The notes beneath the pieces are model-generated. The model was not told where the DNA came from, did no database searches, and was given only the letters and a program-made list of their open reading frames with translations. The position numbers and the translations under genes are program-made. A stretch of 64,000 nucleotides of DNA from Clostridiaceae bacterium Marseille-Q4143 (lineage in GTDB: Bacteria > Bacillota > Clostridia > Lachnospirales > Lachnospiraceae): positions 620,001-684,000 of the forward strand of contig CP073693.1 in the NCBI GenBank assembly GCA_018228645.1. Direction: 5' to 3'. Shown piece after piece: positions 56,688-64,000 of this stretch (the first letter of the stretch is position 1; each line of letters opens with the position of its first letter).

Positions 56688-58817
56688 TTACACGCGTCCT
56701 GTAAATACTACTACAGATCTTGGCTTCATGATAAAATCATGCTGGATAAACGGTGCTTCCTCATCGGTCCAGGTATATTTTCCTTTTCCATTTCCCCAGG
56801 TATTCACGTTCATATACCAGGCTACTCTTCCATATACTTTCGGAAGTGTGATCCGCACATCCTCCCAATAGGTATTCACTGCAATGTAGACCAGATCATC
56901 TTTTCCTTTATCCAGATCATAACCTGCAAAGCTGACACAGAAGGTCATGGCGTCTCTTGCGATATCCGTCCGCTCCGCGTCCGTATCATGGGTATGGATG
57001 GGATCCATGCCGCATACTGCATCCGGTAATTTTTCCCGGATTACCCGGTGTTCCTGACGGAATGCAATCATATATTTGAAAAATTCAAACAGTCCATGAT
57101 TTTTCTCAAGATCGTTCCAGTTCAGCCAGGAGATCTCATTGTCCTGACAGTAGCCATTATTATTTCCATACTGAGTATTTCCAAACTCATCCCCCGCCAG
57201 GAACATGGGGGTGCCACGGCTGCACATGAGCACTGCGCAGGCATTTCGAATCATACGAAACCGGAGTTTCAGTACTTCCGGATCGCTGGTCTCCCCTTCT
57301 GCTCCACAGTTCCAGCTGCGGTTGTCACTGTGGCCATCCAGATTGTTCCAGCCGTTGGCCTCGTTATGCTTGTTATTATAGGCATACAGATCATACAATG
57401 TAAACCCGTCATGGCAGGTGAAGAAATTGACGCAGGAATTATACCCTGCATAATTACCGGTATAGTCATCCCCATACCCACCGTACATATCGCCGGAACC
57501 GCTGATACTCCATGCCGCGCTCCAGGATTCCCACCGTTCTCCTTTAAGGTAAGCCCGCAGCACGTCCCGGTAACGGCCATTCCATTCTGCCCATCTGCGG
57601 CTGGCTGGGAAACTTCCCACCTGATACATGCCACCTGCGTCCCATGCCTCGGCGATCAGTTTGACCCTGCTCAGGATCGGGTCCGATGCCAGATTTCTGA
57701 GCAGCGGCGGATTGTCAAGGGGGGAACCATCTTCATTTCTTCCCAGAATACTTGCCAGATCAAACCGGAATCCATCCACGCGGTAAGTAACCGTCCAATA
57801 CCGAAGACATTCCAGAATCATCTGCTGGACAATGGGATGATTACAGTTCAGCGTGTTTCCGCAGCCGCTGAAATTATAATAATTGCCATCAGGCGTCAGC
57901 ATATAGTAAATATTATTGTCAAACCCTTTGAAACAGAAGGATGGTCCCTGCTCATTTCCTTCCGCCGTATGGTTAAATACCACATCCAGAATCACTTCAA
58001 TGCCATTATCATGAAGTGCACGGATCAGTTTTTTCAGTTCCAGCCCTTCCTTATTATATTCCTCAGATGAGGCATAGGCCGCATTGGGCGCAAAAAAACC
58101 TACCGTATTATAACCCCAATACTCCAGAAGCTTTGTTCCGTTTATTTCCCTGGCGTTGATTACCTCATCAAAGGCAAAGATCGGCATCAGCTCCACCGCA
58201 TTGACACCCAGTTCTTTCAGATACGGAATCTTTTCCTGCAGCCCGGAGAAGGTTCCACGGTGCTTCACCCCGGAGGAGAGATCTTCTGTAAAACCGCGAA
58301 CATGAAGTTCATAGATCACCAGATCGCTCATATTTTTACTGGACTGCGGCATCTCCCCCCAGTCAAAGGTATCCTTTACCACTCTGGCCCGATAGTTACC
58401 TTCCAATTTCTCTCCCCAGGCACGTTTTCCAACTACCGCTCTTGCATAAGGATCCAGCAGAATCTGTTTCCGATCAAATAAAAGACCTTCCCGCGGATTG
58501 CTGGGACCGTCCACCCGGTAGGCATATTCAAATTCCTCAATATTCAGGCCGAAGACAATCATGGAATAGACATCACCAATCTTATAGGATGCCGGAAACG
58601 GAAGCACTGCGTAAGGTTCTTCTTCTCCTTTATGGAACAGCAGCAGTTCACAGGATGTCCCATGATGGGTATGCACAGTAAAATTCACCCCTACCGGGAG
58701 GAGTGTTGCTCCAAAATCTTCAAAATAACCGGGTCTTACCGGATATCCGGCAATTTCCCCCATAGGGCGTGCGGATATCGGAAAACTCGGTGTATAAGTT
58801 CCTGTATAATTCTTCAA
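56688..58817 (-). CDS. glgX: Glycogen debranching enzyme (GH13, GlgX/isoamylase-like)
   Basis: 709 aa from TTG 58817 (AAAGGAAA eight bases before). N-terminal CBM48 (about 20-130), then the GH13 barrel: LELKKLIRALHDNGIEVILD, VFNHTAEG, VDGFRFDLASILG (nucleophile Asp), LIAEAWDAGGMY (acid/base Glu) and FFTCHDGFTLYDL. It cuts alpha-1,6 branches of glycogen or starch-like glucans. An ATG at 58886 overlaps the upstream lipoprotein gene by 49 bp and gives a poor N-terminus, so the start is not fully sure. Confidence 0.88.
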   Translation of the reverse strand: MKNYTGTYTPSFPISARPMGEIAGYPVRPGYFEDFGATLLPVGVNFTVHTHHGTSCELLLFHKGEEEPYAVLPFPASYKIGDVYSMIVFGLNIEEFEYAYRVDGPSNPREGLLFDRKQILLDPYARAVVGKRAWGEKLEGNYRARVVKDTFDWGEMPQSSKNMSDLVIYELHVRGFTEDLSSGVKHRGTFSGLQEKIPYLKELGVNAVELMPIFAFDEVINAREINGTKLLEYWGYNTVGFFAPNAAYASSEEYNKEGLELKKLIRALHDNGIEVILDVVFNHTAEGNEQGPSFCFKGFDNNIYYMLTPDGNYYNFSGCGNTLNCNHPIVQQMILECLRYWTVTYRVDGFRFDLASILGRNEDGSPLDNPPLLRNLASDPILSRVKLIAEAWDAGGMYQVGSFPASRRWAEWNGRYRDVLRAYLKGERWESWSAAWSISGSGDMYGGYGDDYTGNYAGYNSCVNFFTCHDGFTLYDLYAYNNKHNEANGWNNLDGHSDNRSWNCGAEGETSDPEVLKLRFRMIRNACAVLMCSRGTPMFLAGDEFGNTQYGNNNGYCQDNEISWLNWNDLEKNHGLFEFFKYMIAFRQEHRVIREKLPDAVCGMDPIHTHDTDAERTDIARDAMTFCVSFAGYDLDKGKDDLVYIAVNTYWEDVRITLPKVYGRVAWYMNVNTWGNGKGKYTWTDEEAPFIQHDFIMKPRSVVVFTGRV

Positions 58818-58837
58818 ATCTACGGTTTCCTTTCTCT

Positions 58838-59347
58838 CTATTCTGCCTTTTCGGTGCGGAAAAAGACACCTTCCTGATAGATCCACAGTTCTCCGGTGTC
58901 AGTCACAAAAAAGGTATCACCAAAAAACTCCTGATCTTCACTGCTTATCACTTCTCCGAAGGAAATATTCTCCACTCCATCTTCCCAGTCAGAGAGATCT
59001 GCTTTATAGTCTTCTTTTATAGAGTCTGGTGTATAGACATCCTGCATGGTCTCATAACCTTCGATTTCCAGCTGTTCCTCATTGATCTGCACCGTATTAG
59101 CTTCATAGGTTACGGTATTGCCGACCTTCCCTGAAATCTCCTCTTCCGACAGCGCACTGACTTCCGCTGCCTTCGTCTCCGTTACCACCCTGGTTCCATA
59201 CCAGGATGCTTTCTCTGATGCCTCTTCTTCTGTATCTTCTGAAGCACTGTCCTGTACTTCTTGTGCTGTATCTGATGCTGTACTGCCACATCCGCTCAGT
59301 CCGAATATTACACATCCAGCCAGTGCCATCCATACTTTTTTTCTCAT
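58838..59347 (-). CDS. Lipoprotein, function unknown
   Basis: 169 aa. Signal peptide with lipobox LSGC (Cys20), then an acidic linker rich in Ser/Glu/Asp (about 21-48) and a small soluble domain with VVTETKAAEVSALSEEEISG, ANTVQINEEQLEIEGYETMQ and the end VTDTGELWIYQEGVFFRT. No family recognised. It is followed 20 bp later by the glgX start. Confidence 0.65.
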   Translation of the reverse strand: MRKKVWMALAGCVIFGLSGCGSTASDTAQEVQDSASEDTEEEASEKASWYGTRVVTETKAAEVSALSEEEISGKVGNTVTYEANTVQINEEQLEIEGYETMQDVYTPDSIKEDYKADLSDWEDGVENISFGEVISSEDQEFFGDTFFVTDTGELWIYQEGVFFRTEKAE

Positions 59348-59411
59348 CTTGCTGTCCTCCCTGCACTCGTAACGCTATTATACTACATTTGCAGAAAGAA
59401 CGCCAAAAAAC

Positions 59412-60164
59412 TTAAGAAGTTTCTCCGTTTTCCATTAAAATGCCGTCTGCCAGACAGTCGATTAACTCCTGCTGATAGTCTTTACTGCCCAGATTCTGAC
59501 GTTCACTGGAATTAGAAAGATAACCGATCTCCACCAGCACCGCTGTCATGGAGGTATTCCGAAGAACACTGAAATCCGCCGTTCTGGTTCCCCGACAGGA
59601 AATCAGAGAAGATTCCTCCACTGCTGTCACAACGTCTTCTGCCAGCTTCTGTGCTTCGTCACTTCCTTCCCTGTAATAACACTCCAGACCCTGCACACTG
59701 CTGTCATCCTCGCAGTAGTTGCAGTGAATGCTCACGAAAAGATCTGCCTCTTTTTCATTTGCCATGGCGGCCCGCTCTTCCAGAGGAATCTTCGTATCAT
59801 CTGTTCGTGTGAGGAGGACAGAGGCACCTCTCTTTTTCAGCTCCTTCGCTAATTTTTCTGCCACTTGCAGATTCAGATCCTTTTCAAGTACATTTCCGGC
59901 ACTGGTACCCTGATCTTTTCCTCCATGTCCGGCATCAATCATAATCCGCGGCTGTCCTTTCGGAAAAGTCTCCGGCTGCTCAATGACGCTGGCCCCGGCA
60001 AAAGTCTGCTCTTCTCCGTCTGTCGTCAGTCGATTCCACAGAAAAGTACCGCCCCAGATCAGTCCAAATAAGAAAAGGAGAACCACCGTGAGCATTCCAC
60101 ATCGGATCATAAATATCCTGATCATTTTCTTACGCCGTCTCCGGCTCATTCGTCGCTTGCTCAC
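59412..60164 (-). CDS. N-acetylmuramoyl-L-alanine amidase (CwlD-like)
   Basis: 250 aa. Basic N-terminus, one membrane anchor (about 20-42), then an Amidase_3 domain: IDAGHGGKDQGTSAGN (Zn His), LEKDLNLQVAEKLAKEL (Zn Glu), FVSIHCNYCED (Zn His) and TAVLVEIGYLSN (catalytic Glu). It cleaves the bond between MurNAc and the stem peptide. Size and single anchor recall CwlD, which makes spore-cortex muramic lactam; direct evidence for sporulation control is not seen. Confidence 0.88.
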   Translation of the reverse strand: MSKRRMSRRRRKKMIRIFMIRCGMLTVVLLFLFGLIWGGTFLWNRLTTDGEEQTFAGASVIEQPETFPKGQPRIMIDAGHGGKDQGTSAGNVLEKDLNLQVAEKLAKELKKRGASVLLTRTDDTKIPLEERAAMANEKEADLFVSIHCNYCEDDSSVQGLECYYREGSDEAQKLAEDVVTAVEESSLISCRGTRTADFSVLRNTSMTAVLVEIGYLSNSSERQNLGSKDYQQELIDCLADGILMENGETS

Positions 60165-60251
60165 AGCAGTTCTCCTCCGTTCGTTACATCTTATGGGCTT
60201 ATTCTACCGCAAAAATGTATCGGAAGTGTATGAAGTTTTCTAAAGATTTTC

Positions 60252-60890
60252 TTAATCTAAACGATCCAGCAAATCCGCAATAAGACAACCGATCGTCTCA
60301 TAATGAATAAAATCCGTTACGCAGCGGTCCACCAGAATCTGTGCCTGAGCTGGGAAATCTTCCTCTGCTTCCCAGAAAATCAGGCGAAGGTGCACCTGCG
60401 GAAATGCTTCGAATTCATAGCCCACATCTCCAATGTCCAGCTTCGTGCCGTCTGCCTGTTCGCAGGCCGTTCGGAGTTCTTCCAGTTTTCCGGAATATTT
60501 CCGGGCAAAAGGATCCAGAAGCGGATCGGCCGTAGGCCTTCGGGATACCACCCCATCTACCGTCTGGCTTGGCACCCAGCTTCCGGAAATCACCGGTACA
60601 TCTTTTGTATAGTACAGAAAGTGATAGATTGCCATCGCTTCGTTAAAATACAGCTGATCACTCCATGTTTCATCTGATTTCTTTTCCAGAACTCCATTTT
60701 CCAGACGAAGCCGATAGGGGCTGGAAAAATACCATAAATACAGATACCCCCCATCTGTTTCCAGATGAAGAGTATTCATAATCCGGGCAGGGTCATACTG
60801 ACTAAACTCCTGCCTCCACTGTTCACTTACCTTTTCATGATTTTCAAAAAGCACGCCCCGGCTCTGGGCTGCATGATAATTCACACTCAT
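60252..60890 (-). CDS. DUF3786-domain protein
   Basis: 212 aa from ATG 60890 (GAGGGG site). Soluble, with SVNYHAAQSRGVLFENHEKV, LYLWYFSSPYRLRLENG, WSDQLYFNEAMAIYHFLYYT and HLRLIFWEAEEDFPAQAQIL. It fits DUF3786, whose members are found in anaerobes and often thought to relate to corrinoid or metal handling; that link is weak. It stands before the amidase gene, 87 bp away. Confidence 0.7.
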   Translation of the reverse strand: MSVNYHAAQSRGVLFENHEKVSEQWRQEFSQYDPARIMNTLHLETDGGYLYLWYFSSPYRLRLENGVLEKKSDETWSDQLYFNEAMAIYHFLYYTKDVPVISGSWVPSQTVDGVVSRRPTADPLLDPFARKYSGKLEELRTACEQADGTKLDIGDVGYEFEAFPQVHLRLIFWEAEEDFPAQAQILVDRCVTDFIHYETIGCLIADLLDRLD

Positions 60891-60912
60891 GATTTTCCCC
60901 TCTGTTCTTTTC

Positions 60913-61185
60913 CTACCAACGTTCCCGAAATGCGGTTTCCTCCTCCTGAAGGGGGATTTTTTTCTCATCCATTTCCTCAATCTGTATAAAACGCTGTGCC
61001 TGCAGATAAAGAATCAGATCATTGATCTTATTCGGATCTCCCTGCACTTCCATCTCCACACTTCCATCGTAGCAGTTTCTCACCCAGCCTGTGAGACCGA
61101 GGTTTTCCGCCTTATATGTGGAGTGATACCGAAATCCAACCCCTTGGACCCTTCCACGAAAAATAATGTGTTTTCTGACGATCAT
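60913..61185 (-). CDS. acyP: Acylphosphatase
   Basis: 90 aa. FRGRVQGVGFRYHSTYKAEN with the phosphate-binding loop and catalytic Arg (about 18), and GLTGWVRNCYDGSVEMEVQG with the catalytic Asn (about 37). It hydrolyses acyl phosphates. 22 bp before the DUF3786 start and 12 bp after mgtE, so probably co-transcribed with both. Confidence 0.92.
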   Translation of the reverse strand: MIVRKHIIFRGRVQGVGFRYHSTYKAENLGLTGWVRNCYDGSVEMEVQGDPNKINDLILYLQAQRFIQIEEMDEKKIPLQEEETAFRERW

Positions 61186-61197
61186 GCTTTCTCTCCT

Positions 61198-62589
61198 TTA
61201 TCCAACCAGGTGAAGCACATGAATCAATAAAATCCATACCAGACCATAGTAAGTCACTACTGCCACCAGGTCGTTAACAGTTGTAATCAATGGGCCGGAT
61301 GCAACGGCCGGGTCTACATGAATCTTATGGAAGAACATCGGAATCAAGGTTCCCACCAGGCTGGAAATGACCATGGCAATCATCAGTGCCAGTCCTACAC
61401 AACCGGAGATGACAAATGCATGTGGTACCGGATTCTGCTTGAAAATCCATACATACAGTCCGATAAAAATAAACGCAAGTGTTCCAAGAAACAGTCCATT
61501 TAACAGACCCACTCTCATCTCTTTGATGACCAGATGGGCTTTCTGTTTTCCAGTCAGATTTTCATCTACCAGAACACGAATGGTAACAGCCAGGGACTGG
61601 GTTCCCACATTTCCCGCCATATCAAGGATCAGGGACTGGAAACACATGACCACCGGAATCACGGCCACTACCGTCTCAAAGATGCCAACCACGGAAGATA
61701 CGCCAAGGCCAAGTATCAGAAGAATCATCAGCCAGGGAAGTCTCTTTTTCATACTTTCTTTGGTGGTTTCTTCCAAATCCTCCTCTGCCGTCAAACCTGC
61801 CAGCTTTGCATAGTCCTCGCCCATGGCGTCATCTACTACTTCCACCAAATCCTGAGAAGTAATAACTCCGATCAGCTCTTTTTCCTCAGTCAGTACCGGG
61901 ATGGAATCCTCAGCGTAATCCTTAATCTGCTCGATGCAGTCATCGATTTTTTCATGATCCGTCACATACGGATAGGAGGTACTGACGATATCATCCAGTA
62001 ACGTTCCTTCTCTGGCAATGATCAGATCCTTCAGATCGATTGCTCCATAGAACCGATTATCTTTATCAATTACATATACGGTTGAAATATTATCATTCTC
62101 ACCTGCCTGTTGGATCAGTTCCCGCATGGCCTGTCGAATAGTAAGGGTATCATGAATGACAACGAAGTTCGTGGTCATAAGACTTCCGACTTCATCATCC
62201 TCATAAGACTGGATCATCTTGATGTCATGACTGGACTCTTCATCCAGCATGCCAACCAATTTTTCCTGGGTACTGTCATCCAACTCATCCAGAACATCTA
62301 CTGCATCGTCAGAGTCCATGAAGGACAGGACCTTCGCCGCCTGATCCAGATTCAGCTCCTGCAGATATTCGTCGGGGTCTTCAATGTAACTGAAGATCTC
62401 TGCAACCCATTCCGCCCCCAGAAGCGGATACAGCTTCTTTCGTTCCTCTACAGATAACTGTTCAAAGGCATCTGCAATATCACTTTCATGGTAATCGGAA
62501 ATCTGATCCCGCAGTTCTTGCGCATTCAGCGGACTGCGGAAAATTTCCAGCAATTCTTCTACATAATTTGGTTTCCTTGTTGTTTCCAT
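61198..62589 (-). CDS. mgtE: Magnesium transporter MgtE
   Basis: 463 aa from ATG 62589 (AGGAGG, nine bases before). N domain (about 1-130, acidic helices), a CBS pair (about 135-260, with NISTVYVIDKDNRFYGAIDL and IPVLTEEKELIGVITSQDLV), a connecting helix, and five membrane helices (about 290-463) with GNVGTQSLAVTIR and ASGPLITTVNDLVAVVTYYG lining the pore. Mg2+ binding between cytoplasmic domains closes the channel. The gene is preceded by a leader peptide and a terminator-like hairpin. Confidence 0.96.
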   Translation of the reverse strand: METTRKPNYVEELLEIFRSPLNAQELRDQISDYHESDIADAFEQLSVEERKKLYPLLGAEWVAEIFSYIEDPDEYLQELNLDQAAKVLSFMDSDDAVDVLDELDDSTQEKLVGMLDEESSHDIKMIQSYEDDEVGSLMTTNFVVIHDTLTIRQAMRELIQQAGENDNISTVYVIDKDNRFYGAIDLKDLIIAREGTLLDDIVSTSYPYVTDHEKIDDCIEQIKDYAEDSIPVLTEEKELIGVITSQDLVEVVDDAMGEDYAKLAGLTAEEDLEETTKESMKKRLPWLMILLILGLGVSSVVGIFETVVAVIPVVMCFQSLILDMAGNVGTQSLAVTIRVLVDENLTGKQKAHLVIKEMRVGLLNGLFLGTLAFIFIGLYVWIFKQNPVPHAFVISGCVGLALMIAMVISSLVGTLIPMFFHKIHVDPAVASGPLITTVNDLVAVVTYYGLVWILLIHVLHLVG

Positions 62590-62712
62590 CTTCTGCTGCC
62601 TCCTTCTCTCACCCAAAAAAGGGCATAAAAAATCCACCGCTTATGTGATTCTTAAGCGTACCTCCAGTTGCTTACTGCGAAGTGTCGGAATTACATACGG
62701 TGGCTCAAAAAG

Positions 62713-62739
62713 AAGCGGCAGAAAAGAAACCGCCAGCTT
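62713..62739 (-). terminator. Attenuator hairpin in the mgtE leader
   Basis: AAGC-GGC (62713-62719) pairs with GCC-A-GCTT (62732-62739), followed on the minus strand by TCTTTTTG. Its 3' arm, TCTTTTCTGCC in RNA sense, is also complementary over nine bases to an earlier stretch (plus 62771-62779) inside the leader peptide gene, so the hairpin and an upstream pairing exclude each other. Confidence 0.6.
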
Positions 62740-62827
62740 ACCTGAAATCTATGGAATGCTGCCTGGTGTATCTTTTCTGTCTGCCACCGAAGATAATACT
62801 TCGACCTGTACTATCGCAACTGTCCAT
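62738..62827 (-). CDS. Candidate leader peptide of mgtE
   Basis: 29 codons, MDSCDSTGRSIIFGGRQKRY then nine more residues ending SIDFR. The ATG follows GGAGGTG at ideal spacing. The stop codon touches the attenuator hairpin. Two early aspartates and several arginines stand out. It lies about 150 bp before mgtE and no other gene is near, so a role in attenuation of mgtE, perhaps responding to Mg2+, is proposed. Confidence 0.5.
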   Translation of the reverse strand: MDSCDSTGRSIIFGGRQKRYTRQHSIDFR

Positions 62828-62919
62828 AAATTTCACCTCCAAATCTTACTTCTATCTTATTTTAATCCAGGGAGTGGAATCGGTCAAGTCCATAGAACGT
62901 AAAATTTTTTTACAGAAAA

Positions 62920-62946
62920 ACCCCGGAAACCTTACGGTTCCGGGGT
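62920..62946 (-). terminator. tuf terminator
   Basis: ACCCCGGAAACC pairs with GGTTCCGGGGT with a small bulge, 4-nt loop, then TTTTTC on the minus strand. It is 190 bp after the tuf stop, beyond the structured region at 62998-63120. Confidence 0.85.
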
Positions 62947-62997
62947 ATCTTACGTTTGGACACAATGGTGTCATGCGACACCTATATTAACTTATAC

Positions 62998-63120
62998 GCA
63001 GTGCAGTACCTCAACTTCGCTACGCTTCGTTTCGGTCGGGGCATTCGCCCCATAAATTCTTCGCCTAATGACCTTGTGTGAGTAAACTCCCACCGGCCAT
63101 TATTCTCGAATTTGCACTGC
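62998..63120 (-). ncRNA. Structured RNA or palindromic element after tuf
   Basis: A 123-bp unit bounded by GCAGTGCA (62998-63005) and TGCACTGC (63113-63120). Inside, in RNA sense, it forms AATGGCC / GGTCATT enclosing GTGGGAGT / ACTCACAC, a GGGGC-GAAT-GCCCC tetraloop hairpin, and an AGCG/CGCT-type hairpin. Such nested pairing around a closing stem is typical of a folded RNA, but a repeat element is also possible. I do not recognise a named family. Confidence 0.5.
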
Positions 63121-63137
63121 TCATTGCTTATTCGAAA

Positions 63138-64000
63138 TTACTCGATGATAGTAGCAACACGACCTGATCCTACAGTTCTACCACCCTCACGGATAGCGAA
63201 AGTAAGACCCTGCTCCATAGCGATCGGATGGATCAGCTCGATGGTCATCTCTACGTTGTCACCCGGCATGCACATCTCGGTACCAGCCGGCAGCTCGCAA
63301 ACGCCAGTAACGTCAGTTGTTCTGAAGTAGAACTGCGGACGATAGTTGTTGAAGAACGGAGTATGACGTCCACCCTCATCTTTGGTCAGAACGTAAACCT
63401 GAGCGGTGAATTTGGTATGGCAGGTAACGCTGCCCGGTTTAGCAACAACCTGTCCACGAACGATATCAGTTCTCTGGATACCACGAAGCAGACAACCGAT
63501 GTTATCACCAGCCTGAGCCTCATCAAGAAGTTTACGGAACATCTCGATACCAGTTACAACAGTTTTACGGGTCTCCTCTTTAACACCAACGATTTCAACC
63601 TCGTCGTTCAGATGAAGAACACCACGCTCTACTCTACCAGTAGCAACAGTACCACGACCAGTAATGGTGAATACGTCCTCAACCGGCATCAGGAACGGTT
63701 TGTCAGTTGCACGCTGCGGATCCGGGATATAAGAATCAACGGTATCCATAAGCTCCATGATCTTGTCTCCCCACGGTCCCATCGGATCCTCAAGGGCTTT
63801 CAGAGCGGAACCTTTGATGATCGGGCAATCATTGAATCCGTACTCCTCAAGCTGCTCGGTAACTTCCATCTCAACCAGCTCGATCAGCTCTTCGTCATCA
63901 ACCATATCACATTTGTTCAGGAATACAACGATGTACGGTACACCTACCTGACGGGACAGAAGGATGTGCTCTTTAGTCTGAGCCATAACACCATCAGTAG
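63138..64000 (-). CDS. tuf: Elongation factor Tu (partial, N-terminus outside window)
   Basis: About 287 residues of the C-terminal three quarters. GTPase-domain motif [10 protein letters not shown] (NKxD, near the right edge) and SALKALEDP, domain 2 with [20 protein letters not shown], domain 3 with [20 protein letters not shown] and the end [12 protein letters not shown]. It delivers aminoacyl-tRNA to the ribosome. The frame runs off at position 64000 without a start. Stop at 63138-63140. Confidence 0.98.
   Translation of the reverse strand, partial: TDGVMAQTKEHILLSRQVGVPYIVVFLNKCDMVDDEELIELVEMEVTEQLEEYGFNDCPIIKGSALKALEDPMGPWGDKIMELMDTVDSYIPDPQRATDKPFLMPVEDVFTITGRGTVATGRVERGVLHLNDEVEIVGVKEETRKTVVTGIEMFRKLLDEAQAGDNIGCLLRGIQRTDIVRGQVVAKPGSVTCHTKFTAQVYVLTKDEGGRHTPFFNNYRPQFYFRTTDVTGVCELPAGTEMCMPGDNVEMTIELIHPIAMEQGLTFAIREGGRTVGSGRVATIIE

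Noticed and set aside
57048..58070. Long plus-strand ORF (340 codons) opposite glgX
   Set aside because: It is the shadow of the GH13 gene; its codon use and composition are not protein-like and it has no ribosome site.
62638..62900. M-box magnesium riboswitch before mgtE
   Set aside because: The conserved core segments of that riboswitch could not be found; a leader peptide plus hairpin fits better.

Overview
The window looks like chromosome from a gut Lachnospiraceae (Blautia- or Mediterraneibacter-like Clostridia). The evidence is the infA-KOW-map-adk-secY order, a long L17 with an internal insertion, an Ecf transporter module, a sigma-54/PrpR acid-sugar locus and the small CDGC-motif protein beside the S10 operon. 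The species call is inference. Almost everything lies on the minus strand.

Region 1 (1 to about 14,900) is one end of a Tn1549-like integrative conjugative element (ICE) next to the 3' end of rpsI. Its genes read parA, parB, a DUF5720 protein, a replication initiator, a second DUF5720 protein, a 13-codon micro-ORF, pcfB and the VirD4/TcpA-type coupling protein. The coupling-protein gene is split by a complete 10,009-bp integrative mobilizable element (309-10317). Removing that element and one copy of a CA dinucleotide restores the reading frame exactly. The inner element carries a TnpX-type large serine recombinase, TnpW, a small resolvase, erm(B) with its leader peptide, a lipoprotein and a membrane protein, a DUF3847 protein, a MobQ-like oriT, a MobA/MobL relaxase whose start codon appears to be ATC, and a primase-helicase.

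Region 2 (14,923-24,935) holds rplM-rpsI with a consensus promoter, a MATE transporter, truA, the ecfT-ecfA2-ecfA1 energy-coupling module, an acetyltransferase, a cyclophilin (plus strand), an M20 amidohydrolase, an aminotransferase and a PH-domain protein with a Cys/Asp/His tail.

Region 3 (24,955-46,104) is the S10-spc-alpha ribosomal superoperon from rpsJ to rplQ. It is split between infA and rpmJ by about 4.9 kb carrying an AraC regulator, a GntP permease, a 2-hydroxyacid dehydrogenase and an HpcH/HpaI aldolase. A terminator after infA and a separate promoter before rpmJ fit two transcription units. The rpoA-rplQ spacer has two hairpins with different stems and the same 14-nt loop sequence.

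Region 4 (46,245-64,000) has a small CDGC protein, an rRNA-methyltransferase-like protein, a beta-CASP nuclease and a four-carbon acid-sugar operon (DUF1537 kinase, class II aldolase, SAF-type oxidoreductase). That operon sits behind a consensus sigma-54 promoter and is divergent from a PrpR-type activator. Next come gdhA, glgX, a lipoprotein, a CwlD-like amidase, a DUF3786 protein, acylphosphatase, mgtE with an apparent leader-peptide attenuator, a structured tuf 3' region, and the C-terminal part of tuf running off the window.
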